NCBI GenBank assembly: GCA_036768485.1 | Contig: JAVLUZ010000142.1 | Span: 62,001 to 126,000, forward strand | Reading direction: 5' to 3' | DNA: 64,000 nt | Source: Mermis nigrescens | Taxonomy: Eukaryota > Nematoda > Enoplea > Mermithida > Mermithidae | In this document: piece by piece, positions 46,901 to 58,900 of the stretch | Position numbering within the stretch: the first letter of the stretch is position 1 | How the letters are laid out: each line of letters starts with the position of its first letter | Program-made: the position numbers and the translations under genes | The notes under the pieces: model-generated | The model's database searches: none | What the model was told of the DNA's origin: nothing | Seen by the model: only the letters and a program-made list of their open reading frames with translations

Positions 46901-49900
46901 GATCCAAGTACATATCCCAGAATATTTCAGATTTGAGCTATACCTCAAACATTAGTTCGTCGGTGGCCTTATAAGTGCGGTCCAACTTGCCGCTCAACAT
47001 ATTGATATCTTTCTGAGTCGTTTTCACATCATCCAAAATCTGAAGTTAAAAAATTAGGCGAGTATAATAGCAAGGTTCATCAAAATTAAGATCAGACAAA
47101 TTCGGTCAATCTCGTCTTTCTGCTTTCTAACATTAGCTATTATTTCCAGTATGCGTTTAGTATAAAAATTTCGTCCGGCGGCCTGAGTTGGCTTCGACGC
47201 ATTGTTTTCAGCTTCGATTTTCTGCAAGCAGAATACTTAAAATGCACGTAACAAATACTTAAAGCAACTGAAAATGCAGAACAAATTATTTGCAATGAAA
47301 AGTATGGTCATATGCATACATAATCGGGGGGGGGTTAGAGGAGTTTTCACCATAGGTGGGCGGCACCAAATTCTGGGAGGTGCAAAATTTTTTAAAGGTA
47401 AAAAGATGGCCTTTAAATTGTTGTATGGCCGAAAAACACCATTTTTTCAACGTTTCTCACCAAGCACTATCCATTGGCATCAAAAAATTGCGAAAATCCA
47501 AAAAGAATTTCAAAAATTGAATTCTGGGGAAGGAGGTATTTTTGTTTCTGGGGGTGCATACTCTCCGAACCCCCACGCCCAGGTAAGGTTTTCACCCACA
47601 GAAAGGTTTTAACCCCCACTCATAAATGTTTTCACCCCACCAGAATTCGCTATTCCCAAGTTTCCAAAAAATTCGTAGAAAAGGCGCTGTTTTAAGCTTT
47701 TTAAATATCCATTTGCTCAAAGGTACAAATTTTCGGCGCCTCTCGCCATACACTCATTTTTAGCTATATTTTGTTCAAGTTGTTCGGATTTTTCTGATTT
47801 CCTTCGAAATTTTTCAGTCTTTTTATGCGCTAGAAAGATAGAGCATTCTCAGAAACGCAGTAAGACGATGTTTTTGACGCGTAGCCACCCACCAGTTTTA
47901 AGCCCAGGTACTTTAATATCTCCCCCAGAATCCCCATGCTGTGCATGTCTGGCGAAAGGGAATCCCAAATCTGAGGAATCACTGAGACCATACATGGACA
48001 GCACCAAAATTCTAAGGAGGGGGTCAGGATGGGTCACATTGCTAAAAATGTTACTAAAAATTGAATTCTGTGGGTTTACAGTAATCTGCGGAGAGTTTTT
48101 CAACTTCTGGGGGTACAAACCCCCAACTCTCCCACGCCTATATGTGATTGAGACGATTTATTTTGCTTGTAGTCGGATTAAGCATGAAGTGGAACAGCAT
48201 TTTAGAAAGTATTACCCCATAAAAGATTCGACGAACATTTAATAAAATAAAATCTGGACAGCATTCTAACTTTTTGATCGACGATACGATATTAAAGATG
48301 CGAAATACGCGAATTAGGACATAATTCTAATTAAAACCGAATCGTACATAATTAATTTCGAATTAAAAAACAAGAAAATCGCCTAAAAACTACTTACTTT
48401 GAGAGTTTCCGAGGCGGTAAGGTCACAGGAAATTTTACTGGATAGAAAGTCGGTTTAACGTTTTAGTATGTAGGAAATATGTCGTACTGTTGCATACATA
48501 CGTACATAAATGAATTAGCACACTCATGATTCAGAAAAAAAGTTTAATAACGATTTAACGACTTCTAAGTGATAATATATATAAGTATGAGGATAGAAAA
48601 AATGGTCAAAATAGCATACCTACACATGCACAGACCCATAGATAACCAGTATCCGGCCAGGGAGGCGGGCGGCGGGACCAAAGTAAAGTGTTAATATCTC
48701 CTAACTTTCGTAGGGAAAGCTCCATACATGCAGAGCGTGGGAATTTGGTGGGGGAGGGGCGATTAAATTTTAAAGTGCCTTTTTCGGACCTAAAAATGGT
48801 AGATACGGGTCAAAAACATCGTTTTTGGCGTTTTTGACGTTGCTCTACCTTTTTAGAGCATAGAGCCATAAGAAAATTTCGGATGATATAAAAAAGTCGA
48901 ATGAATCGAACAATAACATGAGCATATGGCGCGAAGCGCCGAAAATTTCACTTTTTTTGAGCAAGTAGATAGCTAGAAAAGCTTAAAAACACTTTTACTA
49001 CGGGGTTACAGGAAAATTTTGATAAATCATTTAGGGGAATGAAAAAATTTCTGCAATAGGCATAAAATTGGGGAGGGAGTTTGAAAACTCCCAAATGCAC
49101 CCTCCCTCCGATCATGCATGCATAGATCATAGAAACCGCGTTTTCCAACATTATTCAATATGCTCTATCCTTTAGGTCACGAGAGTTGAAATTTGAGAAA
49201 AAATTACTGTGAAAGTATCCTTTTGGCCGCGCTCGAGGCAAACCTATAGAAAATACTTCAAATACAGCGCGAAGCGCCGACAATATGACGATTTTCTAGC
49301 AAACGGACGCAATTTTCTCATGTTTCCGTGCATTATCTTACCCGTTGAAATTTTTGATATAAGCGAGGGAATAGGGCGCCCACTCCGCCCTTTTAAATAG
49401 GCCTTTCCTATATAGTTTATTGTCACATCCACATGTAAAATGTTTTAAGCGATAGGGCCGCGTTTTCCAGCATGTTTAGACAATATTAAGGGTGATATGA
49501 CGCTTGGAAAGAAATTCATCAATTTGGGCGAAGAAACAAGAAAAAATTGCCTTTGAAAACTGACCTTTCGACTATTTCAGGCACAAAGTACTAAGAGACA
49601 AGAAAATTATGCATTCGGTTAACTTACGCTAGATCATTCTTGTTCACAAAAATGATAAAGTAACCGTTTCGAAAACTGATTAAAATTTTGAGGCTAACTT
49701 TCAACGTTTTTTATCGAGCTCAATGTTCATCCAATAGCATAAAAATTGATAGAAAAACAAAAAATTCAAACCTTGGAATTATGGGGGTCGGCGGGTGTTT
49801 TTTGCCTTCCAGAAAGTAAAACCCTCCATGATCACGTGTAAAGGTGAATGACCAATTTAAAAATTTAAAGTTATACAGATAACGATAGCAATTTTATGCC

Positions 49901-52900
49901 AGAAACTGTGCAGGAGTCAAAATAACAATTGTTTTTACCGAAAAATGGGGACAACCTTTGCCGCGAGATTCGCCTTCACTCTATTACAAGAACGACTGTG
50001 AGGAGGTACGCTCCTCCCACGCAATAAGCGTAGGACAGGTTCAAAAACAGTGGAAAATCAATGTAAATAAAAAAGGATACAATTAAAATATAAACATAAA
50101 ATCAAAAGAAAGCACAACTGTAAAATTTAAATCAAAAGATCAATTATAACTTTGAGTCCAGCGCAAAACAATGAATAAAAGAGAGAATGCTGCGCGTTTA
50201 CACAGGCAGGACCATAGGTGGGCGCCACCAAAGTTCTGGGAAATGGGTGTGCAAAATTTTCTCAGTCACGAATGGCCTTAAAAATAGGGGTATGGCGAAA
50301 AATACCATTTTTCAACGTTTCTCGTCGAGCACTATCCATTGGCATCAGAAAATTGCGAAAAAAACAAAAAAAATTTCAAAATTAATTCTAAAGGGGTAAT
50401 TTGGTTTCTGGGGGTTCATACCCCTAAACCCACACGTCCAGGTATGGGCAGGACCATTAATAGAACTTACCAGTCGACCGAGTAGCATTTCCTTTTCAAC
50501 GTATTCTCTATCGTACGCGTCAATTTTATCAGAGATATTGGATATGTCCTCTTGCAATTTTTCGTGCTGCAATTACAATAAACTACGACAAAATTTAGGA
50601 AAAAATTTTTCGAATGCGAAACAGGAATGCATTCCAGAGGCCTAGACAGGATTTTTTGGTTCGGGGAGAGGAGGGACAACTAAGAAATTTTTTAAGACTT
50701 CTTTTGCTTTGAATGCTAGTATGTAACGTTATATATAGTAAAACTAAGTTTTACGACCTTTAGTAGTGCAGCCTAGCTAATTTATGACTTTCTGACGATC
50801 AAAAATATAAGATGTGTAAAGCGGCACGAAGCGCCGAAAATTTTCGATACTTTTACCATTTTCATGTAGAATTTACGGCCTTTTTAGTGACAAACAGTTC
50901 GTGGCACCAAGCAATTTAGTCATTTTTTACAGCCCTTAACATTTTGTATCTCTGTCAATACTAATGGTCTGACAGAGCAGGATAAGATAACTGCGAAATA
51001 CCAAGTTAGTATGAAGATATTTTGACTCATTCAGGCTTTTAAACAATGCTGGAGCTTTACAAAAAGAAAGAACAGTAAGCGGTGGCGCTATGCGCCGGAA
51101 ACTTCTGACGTTTTTGCTCCATAAACTCAATATATACCGTTTATGTAATTTATATAAATTTATAATTTATACCGCTTAAATCATACAGAACAAACAAATT
51201 GCCGGAAATTTTTAAAAACTCCTAATCCTGTTACCTTTTTGTCCTGCCAAAAATCTTGTTGCACAGCGCGCTTTAGCGCCTCCCCCAGCGGAGTCCGGGG
51301 CAGAGCTCCAGAAAATTTTGCAAAAAAGCACTCTAACGTTAAATACTAACGTTAAAATTTTCGTAAAATCGGCCAAATCGCGGTTCTGAATTAAGCCCAA
51401 AAAACACTAAAAATTGTTGAACCCTTACATTGCACAACTTCTGAGCTGAAATGTGTTTTTCGACCTCTGCTAAGCATATAGCGCAGCGACGGGTCAATGC
51501 AAAAAGACATAGAAAGATGTCTCAATGAAAATTTTGTTCTTACCGTTTTCAGGCCCACTTTGTAGTCTTCTTATTAACAAGATGTAGTTCGGAAAACAGA
51601 AAAATGCGCAAAAACACAAAGAAAATTTGGCCATTCTTTTTACTTAAAATAGGATTATGTATCTTCGTAAAGAATGACAAACAAAGCAGAGAATAGAAAG
51701 CGCAGTTCCATTCAACGGACTATAATTAAATCCCTAAAGTGATATGAAGTGTTGGATTATATCAGCTGATTCGAGCTTTTAAACTCATTGGATCTATATA
51801 ACAATAAATAATAATGACTCGGGAAAATTTTAATGTTTTTGCCTTTTTGAATTCAATTTTCTGAACACAATTATTGCACCAGAAAAATCAACAAAATTTC
51901 TGAAAAATTTCGGAGGGGGAGGGCATGTGCCCCCAATGCTACCCTGGCTACGCCTATAATTCATTCTATGGGATATTATGCTAAGGTACAAAAAGACATG
52001 CAAACCGATCCAAAGCATCTGATTTTGAATAACAGAGAAAAATTGCTTTAGCGATTTAGTAAAAATATAATAACCGAACAGAATTTTTTCGGATTCGGTA
52101 AAGATTTTTCCCGATGAACAAAGACTTTTGGGGACCGTCTTTGTACATGTACAAAGATCTGTGGGAAGACAAAAACTGCAAAAAAGGTTTAAAATTCGGA
52201 AAAATTTTCGGCGCTTCGCGCCGAAATGAGTAATTGTATGTTCTATATAGCTTTATAATGTCAGAAATTGCGTTCTGAAAAGAAAAATGTCAAATTTTTC
52301 GGCGCTTCACGCCGTTTTGAGACGATTATTAGCGATTTTTGCCCTCAGAAACCCAGAAATTAGCTAAAATACACTACCAAAGGTCTAACAAATTTGTTTT
52401 TGCCACACTAAAATCGCTCCTGTACCATATTATAGTACCCAAAAATTTGTGTGTACAAAATGTACAAAGACTTTTAGGGACCATCTTTGTACATGTACAA
52501 ACAGACCTGGTACAAAAAAAACACTGTAACCGACTCTTTATACCGTAAATACGTTAAAGTGAGGCTTCTTTTTACGAAAAGCGTTTATGTACTTCCAATA
52601 TAATTTCCTGGTATTTTTTAAATTATTCCTTATCCGATGCCGGCCATCTCTCGAAATTTCAAATTTTATATACTCTCCCCCAAATTTAGAGGGCAAGCAC
52701 AAATATACATTCCGACTCAAAGACGGAAAACAATCTCAAGTTTTGGAGAGTAAAGGCCGCTGACTTTGAGCCGCTGGCCCCATCAAATCCATCCGCTCTA
52801 AGACAGCGAGACAGCGTCAAGAGATAGATAATACGAATTGGAAAAATAAACTTTAATACAAAAGAAAAATAAAACGTAGAAAACACGAATACAATATGCG

Positions 52901-55900
52901 GCATACGTATGTGTAAATAACATTTGATAAGACGCGAGTACTTCAGTAGACCGCTCATTCCTCAAAGCGTTCAGCTCATCTTCCATCTGTCTTCTATGCT
53001 GCTCCCACTGTGACATCAAGTTAGAACTTCTTACTTCACTCTTATCTAAATAGTCCTTAAAATAAATGGGAACGTTTGCGACGAAATAATGACAGTAAAC
53101 CTAAATGTATACCTGTAATTTCTGGATGTTAATATCAATATTAGGCAGCAGATCAACGATGCGTTTTCGAGCACTGATTTCAGACTCCATTGTCTTAAGC
53201 CTAATCTCATAATCTTTTGCAGCGCGTGTGGTCTTAAATTAAGTCGAAGGTTCTCAAAAAATATTGATTACACCCGTGATATATCACGTTAATAGGCACG
53301 TAGCTGGCCGTCCTATTTAGGGGGGACCAACACCAATTTTGGGGGTAGGACTGAGCCCATAAAGGCCAAAACTAGCGCAAAATATCGTTTAAAAAGTCCT
53401 ATTTTTCTGATTTTTCTGAATTTTCGGGGTTCGAACCCCCCCCCATTCTCCCCAGAGATACGTGCCTGCACGTTAAACATAGTACATATGTAGCAGCGAA
53501 GAAATAAATATTTCGTATAGTCTTCCGTCAACTCGCATTACTGACAAAAGTGACGATTTTTAAGACCCATGTTTCGTGAGTTACGCCGACTATTCGTAAT
53601 AGCCAGAAAAAAATTATATTTCAGAAATAATCAAAAGATAATTATCTCACAGGAAGGGAAAAAGAAATGGCCTAGCCGCACTTCAAACTTTTAAGTTGAT
53701 AATGACATCGTACGCATACACATACAATTGTGAAAATCGCCGTATCCAAGATTTTTTTACAGGAGGACCGCCAAAATTTTGACCATGTGCAAAAAGTATA
53801 TAACAAATATGATTGTTCCAAATATACAATATACGTTTTACGGCCTCTTCAAAAATATAAGAGTTAATAAGTTTTTGATATTTTCCTCACCAACAGCACA
53901 CTTTTAGGGCATAATTCAACAAATGTTAAAGTGAAGTGGAGTCAAGAATTGAAAAGTTTTGGTATTTCATTATTTCAACGCCGTAGTGGCCTCTCAAGAA
54001 ACAGGCAGGGCCTCGGCTGGAAACAGAATTAATGAACGGAAAAATGGGGAAATTGCATCTTTTTAATAGTAAATCTTCATATTTTCGACGCTTTGCGCCA
54101 TTGTAAGTGGAGTTTTTTCCATAATTTTGTCCCCAGTGGAACCAAAAACGACTCTTTTCCCAGCCTATTCGAAGGAAAGAAAAATTTTGTGGTTTAAAAC
54201 CTCATTTGTACAACTTAATGGATAGAGCATTCTGAAAATCGTCGAAAAATGCGGTTTTTACTAGCTATCGCAACGGAGTTACCGAGACATAAAAAAATCA
54301 ATTTACGTTGGATCCGCCCCTACCACTTAGGGCCAATCCTGTATATCGGCGCGAATTACACATGACGGCACTCATATAGAAATAAGCTGAAAAGAAAAGT
54401 GCCGAAAAAATTTAGTTTAATTTCTCTGTTTGCACCCCAAAATTTTGCACCGGCTGGCAAATTTGACCAGATTAAGAAAAACGTTTTTAACTATTTCAAG
54501 CAATTCAAACTGTGTTCGCCAAATTTCTTTCTCTTCGTGTGGACGAGACCCAGAAAGTCAGAAAAAGGAACGATTTGCGCACATACATACATTGGGTGGG
54601 TTTCCTTGTCGACATGAAGGCTGAAAAAATTCGCTAATCCAATAAATAACATGAATTTATCATTATTTTCTTCGGATAAAAAATCATATTAGTCCGAAAA
54701 TAAGGAAAGGATAAAAAAATTGAAAAATTGTTCTAAATTTTTTCAAAACTTAATAAGGTTCGTATCTGCAGCTTAATAAGAGAAACCTGAATAATAAAAT
54801 TTTTATCCAATACCAAATTTCAACCGCTTCTGAATTCTAGAATAGAAAAAAGCCACATTCCAAAAAAGTTCACGTTACACATTAAGTAAGGTGAAAAATT
54901 AGCGCTCAATAATTGTTGCGAAATTATTTGTCTACGCTTTCTTACACTTCAGGCCAAATATATTTCGAACAAAATAAACAAAAATTTTACACATATAGCC
55001 GTGCATAAGGAAAACTATTTATTTAAATAAAGTAAGCACAGAGACATGTACATATGTATACACATACATGTACACTACTCGCCACGAAAGTTGACGCTTT
55101 AATATGCTTCAGAGGATGATAGAGCTTGTTACAGGATGTATCTTTAACACGTCCGTCCCATTTCCGCCCACGCATGACCGACGTGCTAAATATATATCCC
55201 TTAACAAGCTCTATCATCCTATGAAGCATATTAGAGCGTCAACATTGGTGGCGAGCACTGTACGAGGGGATCTTCCACCCAAAGTCGGACGTACCTCAAT
55301 CCCCTCCCTAAGCCAGAAAATTTTTGACACCCCCGATTTGTGGAAAAACTCCGAGAACCCTCCTAATGGATCTCGAAGCGAGAAATAAAAAGAACAAACC
55401 TCAATAATTTCCTGTTCGGTAAGAATTAAACTGCGTCCTAAAGAGTCTATAGCAATATTCATTTCATCGATAATCGCATTGCTTTGAACTATTTTAGGGG
55501 CTTGCGATTCCACAGAAAGTTCAGTATTGTAAAGAATCTGCAAAGCAGGTTTAATAAATCGTTGATGAACACAGCGTTTAATGCATAATGTACATAAGCG
55601 TGTATTGTAATATTATGTTTGAAAAAAACAGCTCGTAATATTCATTGAAAATTCCCGTGTTATTCAGGTAAAGTAACAAAAGGTTAGTGAGTATGTATTA
55701 ACAAAAGAATAGCAAAAAGGTTTTAAGTAATGAAAGGTTCGAACGAATTCCGATCAGACGTACGAAAGTCATCTCCTACATTTGTACCTCGTACTTAAGA
55801 ATTTAAAATCAGCAACTTTTTATCGAAAAGTTTCTCATCTTTTTTAACACTAGATATTTATTTGATCTAAACCTACCTTTTTCAAATTTGCATTTAAAAA

Positions 55901-58900
55901 AAGGCAATTTTCCGATTTTCCACATCCTTTTCAATTGAAAAAATTGTGGTATTAAAATAGTATAGCAAATAAAGGTATTGAAATCTTTAAAATTCTGATA
56001 CATACCACACATGAGCATGCTCAGGTTTTTTCGGGTCAAATGACTTTCCTGGAACCTGCAGGGTTGGTCATGACTATGAATGTAGAGCATGGTCGATCTA
56101 AGGGAAGGTGAAAAACTGAGCCGTTTTGGACGAAAGTGACCTCAAAAACTGGTATAAATGCTAAGATAGCTTTAAAACTACGTTATTCCGTAGTTTTTGG
56201 TCAATTGCAGGTACTTTTGAAGAAAATTTCGAATTTTCATCCATTTTCGGCCTTGATTTTGCCTCATTTTCTTCTGGAAATTTTCAAAACTCTTACAGGG
56301 TTGGTCCGGTTTTCCCTGCGCGATTGCGGGATGGCTCAGTCACCAGGGTCAAGTCACTTGACCCTGTATTGACCCTGTTCCCATGTATGACATAACCGGG
56401 CACTTGATGCTAAATAGACAGTAATTATGACGTTCAGCGCGAAACAACGAGGATTGTTTGAATTTCCGAAGAAAAAATAAGCAAAATTTGATAGAATTAT
56501 TTACTTTTGCCCCAAACTCTTTATACGTTGCATAAAAATTGCTCCAAAAAACTTTGTAGGAGCCTTAAAATCTCTGTTTTGTACAAAAAATACTTAACGC
56601 ACGAATTCGTTTATAAAAGGACTCTGAAATCATCAACTGAAAAGTCAAGAAAGAGTGTGCTACAGTCATTTGACTTTATCGATTAATTTTTGTTTATATT
56701 TCAAAGACACAGAATCAAGAAACAAAAATCATTACACAAAATTTTTCTGTGATTGCATAGTTTTTGCAAAGGATGAACAAATAGAAAAAGGTAATTAGAT
56801 TAAAACGGAATACACATAATAATTGTACTTAAACATAGTACTTTGCCCTACATACTTGAGACTCGTGCACTTTTTCTTCGGTAAGCAAAGTATGAGACTC
56901 AATCTTTGATATTGCGGGCTTTGGAGGCAACTTAGGTTTTGTTCTGACAAGAAGGGTTGGTTTAACAGGCACTGCTGGCTTATTCGGCAAAACGACAAAT
57001 GTGTCCTTTAAAAAAACATAATAAATTTGCTGTTTTTAGTGGAATTAGCTACAGTAATAATCTTTAATACAGTAGCTTAACACAAATGCCATAATGTAAC
57101 GCAGAATATCACTCTCAAATTATTTGTTCGAATCGTGCTGTTAACTTTCCTGATTTTATTATTTTGCAATCTTTTTAAAAATAACTTTACCAAAAAATTA
57201 CTTCACAACACTATTTTCTTTTTTTTGTACAGTAACTTCGATTTTTCTTCTATCGAAAATCGGCCAAAGACTACCTGTACTTTGTGTACAAAGATGTAAA
57301 CAGATTGCTCCAAAAATCTTTGTACGAGCCTCAAAATTTTTGCCCCGTACACAAATTAGAAACGATGCTTCGCAAACTTCTTTGATTTGAAATTTAGATG
57401 TAAAGGCAATTTGTTAAATGTCATATAAAGTTTAATCGTTAAATTGCCTCCTGAAAATTCGGTGCAAAATCAAATCTGCCCTTTTCTTATGAAAAATAGG
57501 GCTCGTCGTCCGGTCTTTGTCAATAATCAAACATTCGTTTTATTGAAAATTGAGACGCAATGCTGACGTGTGTTTGTCTGAGATGGCAGGCAAGTGACTT
57601 TTTATTACAAATTTTTGAGCGACAATGATCATGCAAAGGCGGCAACCAATTTCTGGGAAGTCCGAAGGGGAGGGTCCAGCGGATTCTGGGGTTCAGTCAG
57701 ACCCCCACGCCCAGGCACGTAGCTGGCCAACCTATTTTGGGGGGACCAACACTATTTTTTGGGGAGATTAAGCCCGAAAAAGCCAAAAATAGCACAAAAT
57801 AACGTTTAAAAAGTCCTATTTTTTCCGATTTTTTTGAATTTTGGGGGATATCCGAATTCCCACATTCCCCCCAGAGATACGTGCCTGCTCACGCCTATGT
57901 GTGATAATAATACATCCACCAGAGGTTGGCGAATTTATCGTAAGAAAGTCAGAGACAGAAAAAGAACTAACGCTATCAATGCTGTATCGTAATCTGGCGT
58001 TGTTTTCGACAATGGAAGAAAAACAGCCAGTACGGCTATTAGTCTGTTCGACCAGTGTGGAATTATCATTAAGTTGAATTGGTTGCGCGTTAAAATGCAC
58101 GGACGTTTGATCGGGTCGATACCAAAAGCGACCATCCCATTCATATTTGTATTTCTTACAAAACCAAGGCACCCAAACAGGTACGGCTAGGCGAGCTTTC
58201 AACGCTTGGGCGATCGATTTTTCCAGCAGTTCGCGTGGACCTTAGAAAAATGGGAATTGACATAAAGGATTATTGACGTCGCAAGTTCATCGGGGCCGTA
58301 AAAAACTGACCATTCACTCAATACCGATCAACTGAACATCCTAAATTCTGTAACATTCATATCCCCATAGCATTCGCTGTCGCCATACACGGACAAAGGC
58401 CGGCCTTCCCACTAATACCAGTGCCCAAATTTCCAGTTGGTTGTCCTATTACAAAGTGGTTGTTTGCTTGGTTGCTTAGTGATTGAATGGTTAATCAGGT
58501 ACTGGTTGTTTGATTGATTATCGATTATCAGTTGGTTAGTCATTGGTTGATTGGTTACTTCATTTACAGATAATTTTTCATGTATTTTCCCAGATTCATC
58601 TTCATTTTTCCAATTTAACGACTCATTAGTTGGTTTTAGAATCATTTTTGTGTATTTCCATTATTTGTCTCCGATTCGTATGTCATTTTGCAGAATTTTC
58701 CATCGATACTAACGGGTGTTCCCACTTAAACCCACTTGGCCCACACTGATACCGGGTTGAATGAAGTTGTACGGTTTGCCCATGCATGGTTGCCGCTGCT
58801 AGGTTTGATGCCGTTTTTGAAATCTAAAATAAGAATTTAAGGAATGAGATCCAAAAAATGATTCACAATAATAATTTCTCCGTCAACCCCACGTGGACGT

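Noticed and set aside
48393..48450. Exon-like piece ([12 protein letters not shown] with a good GTAAGT donor) between CCDC22 exons 8 and 9
   Set aside because: Its acceptor phase does not fit exon 8, and joining exon 8 straight to exon 9 gives the spacing seen in human CCDC22.
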